Shown here piece after piece: positions 47,238-59,199 of a DNA stretch of 64,000 nucleotides (position 1 is the first letter of the stretch; every line of letters starts with the position of its first letter). Origin of the DNA: Xanthoparmelia taractica (lineage: Eukaryota > Ascomycota > Lecanoromycetes > Lecanorales > Parmeliaceae); assembly GCA_033085395.1 (NCBI GenBank), contig JANQBS010000153.1, forward strand, positions 1 to 64,000, read 5' to 3'. The position numbers and the translations under genes were made by a program. The notes beneath the pieces are model-generated. The model searched no databases. It saw only the letters and a program-made list of their open reading frames with translations, and was not told the DNA's origin.

Positions 47238-47991
47238 GATGGATGATGCACGTTAGTACGCATGTGTCAAATTCCCGGTAGATCTCAAGGCATGCTGCAG
47301 GTACACTGCATCATACTCAAAAGACGAAAGTTGAAGACTTATATCGAGGAAGTCGTCTCTATATAGGTACGTTAATGGGAAGTAGTTGGATAATCCAGTC
47401 TTTGCGTCAATAGCGAGAGTCACTGTTTCGCGCTTTTGGAGGAGGCTATGGTCAAATGAAGGAACCAATTACGCGGTGGCTTAATCGTAATGCTACCATA
47501 TATGGCCCCCATGTGGGATTGCTATCTAGGCTAACAGTTTAGCGCAGAGCCGCCGCCAGTTGTGGGGTACATAGGGATGCTGTCTGCAACGAGGGGGGCG
47601 AAAAGCATCCCGAAGGATATTTCCCACGCCGCGAGCTTAGTTACAACCTCCTTACCTCTAGAGGTAGAAGCTCTGGGCTCTGTTAGGCTCCAGCCGAGCC
47701 CCTTAGGTAGAAGTAGGGCGTGTCTTCCCTGGCTCCCGGCCTGGCCCACCCGAAAAGCTTCGCTCTTCGCTTCTACACCATGCGTATCGATAACTTGCGT
47801 GGAATCTTGACCTGTTGATGATATTCGTTGCGGGGAGGATCTTCCCACACGTGATAAAGTGGCGAAAGGTGTTCCTAACCAGAAAAATAAATCATGCCTG
47901 AGTGTGCAGTAGGGTAGCCCCCATTCCAAGGAAGCTTCATTCCAGCTTCCATCGCACCCATCCTTTCCCTAAGCTCGCACTTTTCGAAAAG
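47238..47991. other. Divergent intergenic region (hydrolase / methyltransferase)
   Basis: A 750-bp gap between two divergently transcribed genes, so promoters lie here. A 132-codon minus-strand frame at 47531-47929 has no recognised domain and is not supported as a gene. Confidence 0.35.
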
Positions 47992-49269
47992 ATGGACCCA
48001 ACGGACAGCCAGGACACCTACGTCTTTTCGCGCAACTACAGAGCCTCAGCCAGGTGAACAATGTATCACGGGAACCCTACCTACGCCCTCAACTGACCCC
48101 AAACACTGCAGACTCGATCTGCAACACCAGCTCTGGCATTCCCAAGTCAACTACCTCCTCCACCCATCCATCCCCCTTTCCTTCCTCTCAAACCCCACCC
48201 TCCGTGTCGCAGACATAGGCACCGGCACAGGGTAAGCTCGCCTCCCGCCTCTCCTTTCTTCGCATTTACCTCCTTATCCCCTTTACCCTACGCTACTCTA
48301 CCCCCTTAATCCCGAAACCCCCATTCGGACTTCCTCTCCGTGCACACATTTAGTACCTGGCTCCTCGACCTCGCCCGCCAGCTATCCCCGACCGCCCAGC
48401 TCGAAGGTCTCGACATCGACATCTCGCAATGTCCGCCGCGGTCCTGGCTGCCGCCAAACGTGACGGTGTGCGCCGTTGATGCGCTGCGGGACGTGGCGCC
48501 GGATCTGGCCTGCAGGTTCGACGTCGTGCATGTGCGCTTGTTCATGTTTGTGGTAGAGGATCCGGGCGCATTGTTGCGGAATGTGGTTAGGATGCTGAGT
48601 GAGTAGTGCTCGTGACTACTTATCCCTGTTCTTTAGGTTTCTGTTGCTGCGAAATCCAGGGGGATCTGGAGAGTAGGTTTCGTACGGTCAGGCTGATGCG
48701 GCGTAATACGCAAAGAACCCGGAGGCTGGCTGCAATGGGAAGAATACGACAACGAGACCGCGCACACCATCAAAGCTCATCCCGGCGCTGAATCCCGCGC
48801 CTTTGACGCCTTGTTCAACAAATTCGCATCTCTGAGCCCCAAGACGAAACCCCTGTGAGTTCCTTTCCTGCCCTCCACCCCCCCAAAATTTCTTGCACGA
48901 ATCTTTTTGCATGTGCTACACACACCTAAATTGCAAATCCCAATGCTTTTTATCACATCTTATTACATACAACTCACATCCTTTCTAAATCTCAAACCAA
49001 TGCCTCACAGCTGGGTCAAAACCCTTCACGAGGACTGCGTGCAACAGGGTCTAGTTGACGTTGGTGTCTTCCGTCATCACACGTCTGTGGAGAGATTACC
49101 TTGTATGACGGATTTGTTCATGATGGGGTGGGAGGAGCTGATTGGGATGGTGAGGGATGAGGGGATGGCGGCGGAGTTGAGGGAGTTGTTTCCCGGGGCG
49201 GTGGTGGAGACGAGGAGGGGGTTAGGGTACGATATGGATCGGGTGACGGTTTTGGGGAGGAAAATATAG
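47992..49269 (+). CDS. Class I SAM-dependent methyltransferase (LaeA/UMTA-like)
   Basis: Five exons with short introns, all joining in frame, from the ATG at 47992 to the stop at 49269. The N terminus (SRNYRASARLDLQHQLW) matches the fungal LaeA/UMTA-like group. SAM-binding motif I is DIGTGTGTWLLDLARQL, assembled across an intron at about 48232-48352. Motif II is GLDIDISQCPP, and a PGGWLQWEEYD block follows the third intron. The last exon begins WVKTLHEDCVQQGL. The protein is intact. The family includes regulators and small-molecule or peptide methyltransferases. Its position 2.7 kb from the UstYa genes makes a tailoring role in the RiPP module possible (ustiloxin clusters contain a methyltransferase), but membership is not proven. 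Confidence 0.84.
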
Positions 49270-49451
49270 GGTTGGGGGTAGTGTGTGTGGGCAGAATCTG
49301 GATTTATTTGGAGATGGAAGAAAAGGGCCGAGGGCTTGGTACAGCAGACGTGAATATGTAATTCTGCATTTCTCATACAGGGAAACCGTAAAGCTATCCA
49401 AACGGCTTCCTTTCATTCGACATTATCGTACATTTCTCCAAAACTCCAGCC

Positions 49452-50889
49452 TCACAGCCTCCTCCCCCCACTTCCAGACCCCGACACCGGCGACCTCTGC
49501 GCCTCCAAATCCCCACTTTCTACTGCCCCCTTCCCCATCATAATCTCATACCGATCCCTCCTCGTGCCCTTACCCTCCGCCGCCGTTACCCGCTCCCGAC
49601 TATCCTCCGACGACTCACTCCTCGACTTACCCTCGTCCGACGCCGCAAACGTCGATTTGCTCGAGTTCGAGAAGAGTGATTTGCCGCGGGTGGAGAAGGC
49701 GGCGCGGATGGAATGGATGAGGGATTCGGCGGAGCGGCCGCCTTTGAGGAGGGGGCCGTAGGTGGGGAGGCAGGCGGTTATGACGGCCATGCAGGATTCG
49801 ATAATGGACCAGATGGTTATTTGGTTTAGCTGGGCTGTTTGTTGGGGGGGAACGATGGTCAGTTGAATGCGGTGGATGGAAAGTGAGGGAGATGGGAGGG
49901 AGGGAGGAAGGAAGGAAGGAAGGGGTGATGGACTGACCTGTGAAAACTCTGTTTGGGTTGCCTTTGAAGGATGTGTAGACGTTGATGTAGTAGAGGCGGA
50001 CTGCGGATGAGACGACACAGCTGAATTGGGTTCAGTATAAATAGTCCTTTTGACGTCTTTTTTGGCTGAAAGAAGAAGACTTACAAGAAGCCGAGCCAGA
50101 AGATTCCCATAATCAGAGCCTTTCGTTTGAAGCTCATCTGCAACTTGGACACTACGTATATTGGCATGCAAAGAATGACCACGTCCAAGGCCATTGAGAT
50201 GGCAGCGGTGGCTATGAGCAAGGCGTCATAGTTGATGGTCGCATGATAGGTTTTGCGGGTGGGATCCCAGTGACCTCGGATTGGCCAGGCCGAGAAGAGA
50301 TCCACCTGATATCACTATTAGCACTGTCCGTCGAAGCTGTCCATGGGAAACTCCTTACAAAGAAGAAGCTTATAAACCAAAGTGTTATGATTCCGGTCAT
50401 GATGTTCGTGGTTATCTGAAAGCCTCTGGTGACGAAGACCCGCTTATAAAACTGAACGACGGAGATCTTGACCAATGACAAAGCCAGCTGGGCCACAAAA
50501 AACGATGCGTACACAAGCTATGCTAGATGTTAGCGTTACATCACCAAGTTCGACGGGTAGGAATTTACCTTCAGATATGCGATTGACTCCTCCTTCGTCA
50601 GATCAGACAGCGGTCTTCCAGATCCATTTTTGACAGCGCCCCAGATTTCGCTCGCGCAAAGAGCAACGTTCACGATCTGAAGGAGTGAGCATTGAGCGTC
50701 GCCGTAAAGAAGACGGCAACCCACAAGAGCTGCTATGATGGTATAGTCATCCCCTTTCAATGGCAAAGACCTCGCCCGCCGTGCTTGGATGCGTAATGCC
50801 ACGGCAGTGGTGCAAACGACTATAAAAACCACACTGACAGAAAGGATCGCAACGGCAAGCGACGTGAATTCCATGGCGGCGACGTGCAA
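49452..50889 (-). CDS. Fungal rhodopsin-domain (PTH11/SAT4-like) membrane protein
   Basis: Seven-helix membrane protein of the Fung_rhodopsin domain family, commonly called integral membrane protein or PTH11-like receptor. The N terminus (MEFTSLAVAILSVSVVFIVV) is the first helix. The conserved LKGDDYTII segment, the YASFFVAQLALSLVKISVV helix, the WPIRGHWDP loop and the IYVVSKLQMSFKRKALIMG block are all present. Later exons (around 50035-49452) supply CVVSSAVRLYYIN and QLNQITIWSIIESCMAVI, joined by introns that keep the frame. The C-terminal tail is Ser/Arg/Glu-rich and cytosolic. Such proteins sense extracellular or metabolite cues. The best start is the ATG at 50874 or 50889. It converges with the methyltransferase. 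Confidence 0.8.
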
Positions 50890-51888
50890 TGTTTTCTTAA
50901 AAGGAAGAGTAGGAGGGGAATATTTGCCAGCTTGATTTGGAGGCCTTTGGTGCAGCAGATGTCAAAACAATTGGATTAAAGAGTTCAGAGCGTAGTCAGC
51001 TTATGTTCAACACCTCCCGTGCCCATAGGTGCCAAGCATGACGCAAACTAAAGGGGAAACGTCCCGCGGTACATCTGGCATGCTACTCTGCGACAATGCG
51101 AGCACTTGCTTACGGCCGATGGAGGTGCATGGCAGGATGATGGGTGACAGCTCAGACTTGTGCTTGTGTGCTGGGCAGGCCTAGCGTTGGTCCCTGGCTT
51201 CAAGCACTAGAGTTAGTACTTCGTATGGTATGGCCGACCAGGAAATAGAATGGCGGTAGTGCACCACTAACAAACTATGAACCATTAAGGCTAGCGGCAG
51301 CAAGATTCGCTCCAAGTCGCAATCATATTTCCCGTCTTGAAAGACTTCGCTGCCATGGTCCATTGCAGTCATCGACACTATCGCCTTTTTCTTCCGACTA
51401 AAGGCAGGGCGAAGGATTGCGGATCTGCGCCAATGAGGACTAGTATATTTTATAAAGCCAACAGCTGCTTCAAGCGCACCTTTGACGTTCCAGTACTCTT
51501 CCTTGAACCCCCAACACAGTATCAACTAACAGCTGGTGTAACCACGGGTAATCTGCTGTCTAGGGTAGGAAGATTTTAACTTATGTTAGCGCATCATTAA
51601 AAAAGGTGTCAGACTGAGTATCGTAGACCTTGCCGTCCTTGCCGAGCGGGGTTCTGGTCAAAGATCGAGTCAGCATGACAAGGTCCCTTTTCCCGAGTCA
51701 CTAGTCGAGCTGAGCTAACGGTAGTGATTGGAAAATATGTGCTTGTTGCTCCCTCCGTCCGAGTATCTGCCTCTTCAGAGCCCACGCTAACGGCAGGCAA
51801 ACACAGATTGATCTGGAAGAATAATGTAAGGTGTTTCAATCTTGTTCATGATGTATGAATCACGTTCAATGTGCGGTGCATTCATAAT
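50890..51888. other. Intergenic region, nothing recognised
   Basis: One kilobase without a credible gene. It contains the upstream region of the rhodopsin-like gene and the 3' flank of the P450. Confidence 0.35.
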
Positions 51889-53385
51889 CTATTCTTCCGT
51901 AGGCGTGAAGCTTACTTTCGCACCGTTCTTGCTTTCAGTCGTGATCTTATAGTTTTCGACGAACCCGTACACAGGATCCCTACTTTCAATGCCTCGGAAT
52001 GTTTGCAATATTCGAACAATAGCGTAGGAAACTTCCGCCATACCAAGCTGCTGACCAGGACAGACCCTAGGCCCACCCCCAAATGGGAGATAGGACCAGC
52101 GGCGAGGCTCCAGCTTTCCCCATCGCTCGGGGTCGAAATGCTCGGCCTCTTCGCCGAAGAAATCTTTTCGTCGATGCAACGCATAGAAGCTTGTCCGCAC
52201 ACTGTCTCCCCTTCGTATCAAGATTGGAGATGTGCCTGATCTCCCACCACCAGTGGGGATGATGGTATCCCGAAGAGCCACCCGACCTACTGAGCCAATT
52301 GTTGGGAAAAGACGAAGTGTCTCTTTGATCACGCATTGTAGAAAGGTGAGTCTCTTGAGTCGCTCAAATGTCAGTTGCTCATCTCTGAGGTCGAGAAGCT
52401 CCTTATGCAATTTGCTCCAAACATCAGGGTGACGAGCTAGGTTGAAAAACACGTTGGTAAGTGCCACAGCTATGGCGTCGTGAGCAGGCAGGAAGACATT
52501 CAAAAGCTGATTTCGCATGTCATCCCTATCTTGCGTAACCTTTGAAAGCCCATACGCCAAGACTGCTCGGTCGGACTCCTTCTCAGGCTGATGCGAGAAG
52601 GCCTTTTCAACGTATTGCTCTACAAATCTACGGGCCACAGCACAAGATTTCCAGAATTTGGTGTCCCGTGTGAAAATATTCCATCTTGGCAGCTGCAATC
52701 GTCTCCCCACACCGCGCTGAGCGTAGTTGTAGTTATACCAGAATGTCTGAGCACCGCTGGTAGGGCTATCTGACAGCAGTCCCAGGGACTCTCCAAATAG
52801 GAACTCTGATGACGAGTCAAGCGCCAATTTGGCAAAGAGAGGCTGTAGATCAACAGTGGACCCGTCTTTGGGAATAAGGTCAATGAGTCTTGCGACGTGA
52901 GTCTCGAAGGCGGAATAATTTGCAAATTGCGTCCTGGAAAAGATAGGCTGCAGCAAAGCCCGGGAATGAGCCCAGTGAGCACCATCTGTAGTCATGATAC
53001 CTTTCCCTATAAGGGGCTCGAAGACAAACAATCTCATCGGCTCCACCCCGAAGTTCTCAAAGTCCGTGGTAAGAATTGCTTGAAGATTTTGAGGCTCTGC
53101 CGTGAAGACCTCGGTCTTGCCGAATAGATTAGATTGGAAGGTGTAGCCGTATAGATCGAGTTGTTCTTTGAGGGAAAGGTTTCTCCTATTCTCTTTGACC
53201 GACAGAAGCATGCGGTAGACCGAGTCAAGGCCTAAGAGCGGATCCTTGGAGGGAGTGGAGGGTGGTGGCTGACATCTATGTTGACGCCCAATTGCGAGAC
53301 GTTTGAAGTACTGGCGGGCTTTCTGAAAGCAAAGTAGCAAAAATGAAGCAGTCAAAGCTGTAACAACGCTGTTGATGAAACTCAT
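51889..53385 (-). CDS. Cytochrome P450, CYP52-clan-like
   Basis: Intronless 498-residue membrane-anchored P450 with no lesions. An N-terminal helix (VVTALTASFLLLCF) is followed by a Pro-rich hinge (PPPSTPSKDP). The I-helix motif is PAHDAIAVALTN, with Ala-Ile where most P450s have Thr-Thr. The K-helix ExxR is KETLRLFP. The FDPERW motif and the heme loop FGGGPRVCPGQQ (Cys ligand) lie near the C terminus. The general pattern (GLDSVYRML near the N terminus, the FNF/FGGGPRxCxGQQ loop) is like the CYP52/CYP539/CYP584 group, whose best-known members are terminal hydroxylases of fatty acids and alkanes. It is divergent from the ammonia-lyase with about 410 bp between starts, suggesting co-regulation. 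Confidence 0.88.
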   Translation of the reverse strand: MSFINSVVTALTASFLLLCFQKARQYFKRLAIGRQHRCQPPPSTPSKDPLLGLDSVYRMLLSVKENRRNLSLKEQLDLYGYTFQSNLFGKTEVFTAEPQNLQAILTTDFENFGVEPMRLFVFEPLIGKGIMTTDGAHWAHSRALLQPIFSRTQFANYSAFETHVARLIDLIPKDGSTVDLQPLFAKLALDSSSEFLFGESLGLLSDSPTSGAQTFWYNYNYAQRGVGRRLQLPRWNIFTRDTKFWKSCAVARRFVEQYVEKAFSHQPEKESDRAVLAYGLSKVTQDRDDMRNQLLNVFLPAHDAIAVALTNVFFNLARHPDVWSKLHKELLDLRDEQLTFERLKRLTFLQCVIKETLRLFPTIGSVGRVALRDTIIPTGGGRSGTSPILIRRGDSVRTSFYALHRRKDFFGEEAEHFDPERWGKLEPRRWSYLPFGGGPRVCPGQQLGMAEVSYAIVRILQTFRGIESRDPVYGFVENYKITTESKNGAKVSFTPTEE

Positions 53386-53795
53386 GATGGGCTGAATGGA
53401 TTGTTTCCGTGCACACCTAGCATGGAAAGCCCATAGGACTGAGTTGAAGAATTGAGACTTTACCTCATATGACGAGTATTATATACTTGGGAAAAAGGAG
53501 CCCTTACACCAACATACCATGAAAGCTTGAATAAGCTGTCATTGAACAGTTTCAGTGAAGTAAGATGCTAGCATACGGCAGCGCTAAAGGTAGAGTATCC
53601 TTGTTGTCGATCGATTGGTACATCATGAACATCCTCAAGCGATCTCTTATATACGTACTAGTAATATTGTCTGCTGTATCATTTCTCTAAACAGTATAAG
53701 CTTGAGGTCAGTACCCAAAGTTTGGAATCAAATCCTCTTTGTCCTCATCAACTCACCCTGATACCACGACACTTGCCTTGTCGAATTGTATAGCC
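53386..53795. promoter_or_regulatory. Divergent promoter region, P450 and ammonia-lyase
   Basis: This 410-bp gap separates the two divergent start codons and must contain both promoters. No specific binding site can be named from the sequence alone. Confidence 0.45.
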
Positions 53796-56065
53796 ATGGA
53801 CATCCCTAAAGCCTCGCATAACAGTATATTCCTCCAAAGTTTGCAGACGCTCTCGCAGCAAACTCATATCGATACACAACCGATCGTAATCGACGGGAGG
53901 AGCCTGGATATACCGAAGGTCGTCGCGGTCGCCAGGTGCAGCACAATCGCTTTCCTGCCTTAAAGCTAGGCTAAGAAGTCCAAGGTATGGGGCACGACTT
54001 ATTGTCAGCGGTGCCTCGCTGAAAGCCACTGCTCAAAGCGCTGAGGCCGTCCAAGATAACCTGGCTAGGAAGCAGGTTGTGTACGGTTCGTTGAAAACTC
54101 ACGTTTGAAACCCAACAATCTGACTCCCAACTTCCAGGAGTCAATACGGGTTTCGGGGGTAGCGCAAACACTCGGACGCAAGGCGTCGAAGCATTACAGC
54201 GAGGGCTCATGAGAGGACTTCGCTATGGAGTACTCGTGGAACCGAAATCGGTAGCGGGCGCGGACGATGCTACAGACACTTCTTCTGGATCTACACACTC
54301 AGCCTTACCGCTAGACGATCGAATTGCGACAACGTCCATGCCAGAGTCTTGGGTTCGAGCATCCATGCTCATTCGCTTGAACAGCCTGGCCAGTGGCGCC
54401 TCTGGTGTCAAGACTTCAACGATTGAGACCTTAGCCCAATTACTCGAGAAGGACATAGTGCCAAGGATACCACTTCGAGGTAGTATATCTGCCTCTGGAG
54501 ACCTCAGTCCCTTATCATACCTGGGAGGTCTCATGCAGGGTAACTCTTCAATCACTGCATGGACTGGAAGCAGATCCACAGGAGATCGTCGAGTGCAACG
54601 GGCAGATCATGCACTAGCGGAGTCGTCCATCGCGCCTATCAAACTCGGGGCTAAGGAAGGCCTAGCGATTGTCAACGGTACGTCTGTCTCGGCTGGCATC
54701 GCCGCCTTAGCCATGCAAGAAGCTTATTGCCAGGCTGCTCTGTCCCAGGTGCTCACCGCCATGACTGTGGAAGCATTACGCGGCACTGATGAGAGTTATG
54801 ATCCATTCTTCGCTCAAGTCAGGCCCCATCCCGGTCAGATTGAGTCGGCACAAAACATTCACGCATTCTTAATTAACTCCCAACTAGTGGATCGCCACAA
54901 TGGCTCGAAGGCATCGTCTTTGAGACAGGATAGATACTCTATCCGGACCGCTTCACAGTGGATTGGGCCTGTACTTGAAGACCTTCTGCTGGCACATCAA
55001 CAAGTGACTATCGAGATCAACTCGGTTACCGACAACCCGCTCGTCGACACTTCCAGTGGGCGAATGCTGCACGGTGGCAATTTCCAGGCCAAAGCGATTA
55101 CCTCCGCAATGGAAAAGGTGCGTCAGGGCTGTCAGAGTCTCGGACGTATGCTTTCCGTACAGTGCACAGAGCTGATCAACCCTGCCACAAACGGAGGTTT
55201 GCCGCCAAATCTTGTCGTCGACGAACCTAGCGAGTCCTTTGTTTGGAAAGGAATTGATATCATGGTCGCTGCTCTTCAATCCGAGCTGGGGTTCCTTGCA
55301 AACCCAGTAGGCACTCATGTTCAGACCGCAGAGATGGGTAACCAGGCACTCAACTCCCTAGCACTGATTTCGGCGCGGTATACCCTTGACGCCCTTCAAG
55401 TTTTGACGCAGCTCTCAGCAGCGCACTTACTTGCGCTTTGCCAAGCTCTAGACCTCCGAGCCATGCATCTACGGTTCCTTGAGACATTGAGCGGATACTT
55501 CACAGACGAATTACAAAACGCCTTCCCCAAAGCCTGGCTAGCATCTGATACGAATGTACCAGAGACACTGTGGACAGAGTTCACCAACCACTTCGACAAC
55601 ACCAGCGGCATCCACTCCTCCAACCGCTTCGAGAAAATAGCAAAGTCATTACAACCCACCATTCTCCACCACTCGCCCAAAACAGCCGAGACCCTGACAC
55701 GCTTAGACACATGGACAGCTCGCTTCTCATCCCTCGCAACCACCCTCTACAACAGCAACCGAGCCACCTACCTCTCGGTCCCAGACGCGACGCCCTACCT
55801 CGGCGCGGCTTCGGCGCGCATGTACACCTTCGTCCGCAAAAAGCTCCAGGTGCCGTTTTTGCAGGAAGCGACCATCACCACGCCCAAAGACGAGGCGGAG
55901 GGTGTCGAGTTCGAGTTTGATCATGATAGTAGTAGGGGTGAGCAGAGGCGGAGCGTGGATCAAAGCGCCTCGCCTAGCATGGGGGGTTTTGTCACGGTGG
56001 TCTATGAAGCGATGCGCTCAGGCGAGCTTTATGCCGTGGTGGGGGAGTGCCTGCAGGCGGTGTGA
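53796..56065 (+). CDS. Phenylalanine ammonia-lyase-type MIO enzyme
   Basis: Three exons (53796-53935, 53985-54085, 54138-56065) with 49- and 52-bp introns, all phases correct, giving 722 residues, the usual fungal PAL length. The Ala-Ser-Gly triad that cyclises into the MIO cofactor is in GSISASGDLSPLSYLGG (about residues 199-201). The catalytic Tyr loop VYGVNTGFGGSA is formed across intron 2. The TDNPLVD and GGNFQAKAI blocks and the conserved Gln region in TAEMGNQALNSLALIS are present. The reaction is deamination of L-Phe (or a related aromatic amino acid) to a cinnamate. The start ATG at 53796 gives a short leader; no earlier in-frame ATG is apparent. It is flanked by an intact P450 (divergent) and an MFS transporter (convergent), so a small aromatic-metabolite module is likely. 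Tyr/Phe aminomutase activity cannot be excluded. Confidence 0.9.
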
Positions 56066-57450
56066 TGGGACGGTTTCATTACTTTCGATCAAAGCAGAGT
56101 ATCATCACCATGTCACACAGCGAAGCTGAGAACGTACGGTCGCTTGAATTTGGCGTTGTATTTTATTAAGCAAGTCAGTCTTGGGTAGTATTCGAGAAAT
56201 TCTTCTACAATCCGCCAACCTACACTCCATTCCAACACTCCCACCTTCATAATCCCTACCCCTTTCATCGCATACTTAAATGTATCGTCACAATACAGAA
56301 TGATCGATCGCCACCCTAATACATAGCCCTCAATTCCTCATCTCCACACCCTCCTCCCTCCTCCCTCCCTACATCATCCTATCAAACCCGCCCTCTCTAA
56401 ACAACCTTCCACACCCACATCACCTACCCACTACCTTACCTTTAGCACTCGTAGTGCCGCCAGTATGGCAGTTCCGATATCGGGACGAGTGAGCCCAGTC
56501 CGTTCTCGCGGTATCAATAAAAATACTGTAAACAGAGGGTGTTTGAATCGATACTGAAATTGAGTGCCTGCCTATCTATTGTAAAGTAAAGAATGTTGTA
56601 GAGGATGGCTACGTATGATACATACCATGCCGCTAGGCAGCGAATGGGATATATATCTATGTATGAGCAGCGGAGATGTCACGGAGGGCCGAGACTGCAG
56701 GGTGCATACAGTGATGACTTGGTTTTGCATGAGAGCTAAGGACTATCGTTGGGTTCTATTCTACATGAACACCATTGTTCTTTCCTTCTTGTTTGTTGAA
56801 TGGGTGTAACTCTCGCCAAGGTAATCTCAATCAAAAAGAACATCAGTCAAGCTAGATATTTGATGAAGCAATCGCGTAGAACCTCGACCGCGGCTCCGAT
56901 TTAGCCAGGCAGGAGAACGTACATACATACATACAGAGTTCCGAAAGCTTCATCCAAAGACGAAAAAGCGCGGGCCGTACAAACCGTGGGGAAGAAGGGG
57001 GAAAGCACCCTTTCCTGACTTCTCATACCAATTGATCGAGACAGATCGAGCACTATTTCTTCAATTGTAGATACCAATGTTCGCCAGCTGACACACCTGG
57101 ATCCAAGTAGAACCTCTTGACCGCTTTGTGCTCACCTTTCGAGAGTCTTGTCATCACCTCTCGAATGTTTCGTTGAAACATGGATGAATGAACAGAGATG
57201 AACCGTGAACATGGAGATGAATACGTCAATCATGAATTTACTAAATTCACTCGTACGGCGCTTTACAAGAGTTGATACATGCGTTAGATCATCCATGGGT
57301 ACGCACGTATTGCTTTCCAGGGGACTCGCTGTTGTGGTCGAAATGAGGGTTAGCCATAGTCTTGGGCTGTACGTCAGACGTCAAGAGGTCAACAGGAAGG
57401 CATGACTCAGTTTCGGAATTAGGACCAGATGCATTGCAGCATCGTCGTGA
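56066..57450. other. Intergenic region between converging genes
   Basis: 3' regions of the ammonia-lyase and MFS genes. It contains pyrimidine-rich low-complexity sequence (56220-56440) and a short tacatacatacatac microsatellite near 56921-56935. No gene recognised. Confidence 0.4.
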
Positions 57451-59199
57451 TTAGGTGGTAGTTGCAGCACCTGCTACATTCTTTTCCAGATTCTTCTCAC
57501 CGATGCTTCCAGGTAGTGTAGCCTGGTTCTTTAGACCCGCTTCTCCAGCGTCATCTTCCCGGCATGCTCTGGTAGTCTTTGCTACCCTCTCGTGCCTCCA
57601 CTTCGCACCCCATTTGCGTATCATCCAAACCACTACGGAGCCCACGACGCCAGTGAAAACAGCCAAGGCGGTGAAATACCACCCTCTCCCCAGAACAACA
57701 ACAAGTGGCTGAACGGCCGCGACGCCTGAAGCGGCCAAGGCACAACGAGAGATCGAAGCCGCGGCTGCGGCAGTGCTGGGACTCTCTGGAAACACGTCCA
57801 CCAAAAGCGTATTGAAAATAGTATAGATTGACGTTCCAAGGAACCCTTGAATGAATTGAAGAATGAGAGGAATACTCACGTGACTACGTTGTTCAAGGGC
57901 CCATCCATATCCAATCAATGTGCCTGTCAAGATCGCTAAAAGATACCAAGATCCTCTTGTCCTCGCTCTTTCAATTGGAAAGTGCCGAAGATCGTCACCG
58001 CACTCTCGGTCTATGGTATGCCCTATCTCTTTTGCTGTGGTCCTGTAGTTTCTATCCATCAGTTTGCCGTTTATATAACCACCAGTGATGATGCCGGCGC
58101 TTCGTGGAAGATATGCGAGCCCGATTTCAAGTTCGTTAAAATGGTAGATGTCTTTGAATGAGGACGGGATAGATGTTTGAATGCTGTAATCGACCATGTA
58201 ACAGGACGCATGCATCCACAGGACAAGAGCCGCGTCTTTCCACATGATTACTCGTAGGCATGGCAATGGATTTAGCATTTTGAGGAGCCTTTTGGTCCTA
58301 GCACTTGCATCGGTGGCGGCGTCAATAGCGCTAGTGATAGTCTCCCCGTCACCCTTCTCGGACGCATTGGTTTTTAGGCCCTTCTCTTTCTCCTCGCTCT
58401 TCCCTGTATTTACGCGTGTCCTCCTACTCCAGGCTCGAAGAAAAGACAACCAAGTCCTCTCCCACCATCTCTGGGTCTTGACGCTGCCATTCCCGACCAC
58501 ATTCCTCGCTGTCTCGGGTAACAGTCCTCCCACAGCCACCAGCAGTACTATCCCAATAATAGTCAAGAACCAGAAGACCCATTTATAATCTCCAGATTTA
58601 AACGCAACCCAACCCCCAACGATAGGCCCTACACAAGTTCCCAGGTTCAAAGCCATGCTTACGGGCCCAACCATTTTGCCCCGCTCTGCCGGGACACATA
58701 CATCCGCAACGACGCCATATGAGACTGCGAAAGCGGCGCTGGCTCCGAGGCTCTGGAAGGCCCGCAAGACCACGAGTGCGGCATAGCTGTTATGTTCCAG
58801 CGCGAGGCCCAGGTTCGACAGCACGTAGAGGGTGAGAGTAAGAAGGTATACGATTCTGCGGCCGAGGGAATCGGAGAGGGTGGCGAAGATGGCAGGGGAT
58901 AAGGCTTGGAAGATGATGTAGATGGTTATAGTAAGGTTGATGGCTTGGGCCGAGGCGTGGTAGTGGGTACTGAGGAGTGGGAGGAGAGGAAAGTAGATCG
59001 TTGCCGTCAAGGGGGACGTTGTGGTGGTGAGACCGAGGAGCAAGGTTAGTAGACGTTTCTCCCGTGAACTGAACGTCGTGTATAGCGGTTTGGGTGGAAC
59101 TGTAGTGGAAGGTGGTGGCTTTGGCGGAGTAGCGGGCTCGCGAGGTTCGTGGAGCGGTGCTTGAGGCTGAATTTTTGACGCAGGCTTTGACAACATCAT
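57451..59199 (-). CDS. MFS transporter, DHA1 (drug:H+ antiporter) type
   Basis: Intronless 582-residue major facilitator protein with a Pro-rich cytosolic N terminus and about 12 membrane segments. The DHA1 signature motifs are visible: the loop 2-3 motif A in ATLSDSLGRRIVYLL and the helix-5 motif C region in NLGTCVGPIVGGWVAF. The PETARNVVGNGSV sequence after helix 6 is typical of the Qdr/Dtr-like subgroup, which exports drugs, organic acids or aromatic compounds. A large charged loop lies between helices 6 and 7. It is intact and faces the ammonia-lyase gene tail to tail; export of the PAL/P450 product or self-protection is a reasonable inference. The start is one of two adjacent ATGs at 59199/59196. 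Confidence 0.88.
   Translation of the reverse strand: MMLSKPASKIQPQAPLHEPREPATPPKPPPSTTVPPKPLYTTFSSREKRLLTLLLGLTTTTSPLTATIYFPLLPLLSTHYHASAQAINLTITIYIIFQALSPAIFATLSDSLGRRIVYLLTLTLYVLSNLGLALEHNSYAALVVLRAFQSLGASAAFAVSYGVVADVCVPAERGKMVGPVSMALNLGTCVGPIVGGWVAFKSGDYKWVFWFLTIIGIVLLVAVGGLLPETARNVVGNGSVKTQRWWERTWLSFLRAWSRRTRVNTGKSEEKEKGLKTNASEKGDGETITSAIDAATDASARTKRLLKMLNPLPCLRVIMWKDAALVLWMHASCYMVDYSIQTSIPSSFKDIYHFNELEIGLAYLPRSAGIITGGYINGKLMDRNYRTTAKEIGHTIDRECGDDLRHFPIERARTRGSWYLLAILTGTLIGYGWALEQRSHVSIPLILQFIQGFLGTSIYTIFNTLLVDVFPESPSTAAAAASISRCALAASGVAAVQPLVVVLGRGWYFTALAVFTGVVGSVVVWMIRKWGAKWRHERVAKTTRACREDDAGEAGLKNQATLPGSIGEKNLEKNVAGAATTT

Noticed and set aside
47531..47929. 132-codon minus-strand ORF in the divergent gap
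   Set aside because: No recognisable motif and no supporting exon structure; it lies in a promoter region between two well-supported genes.
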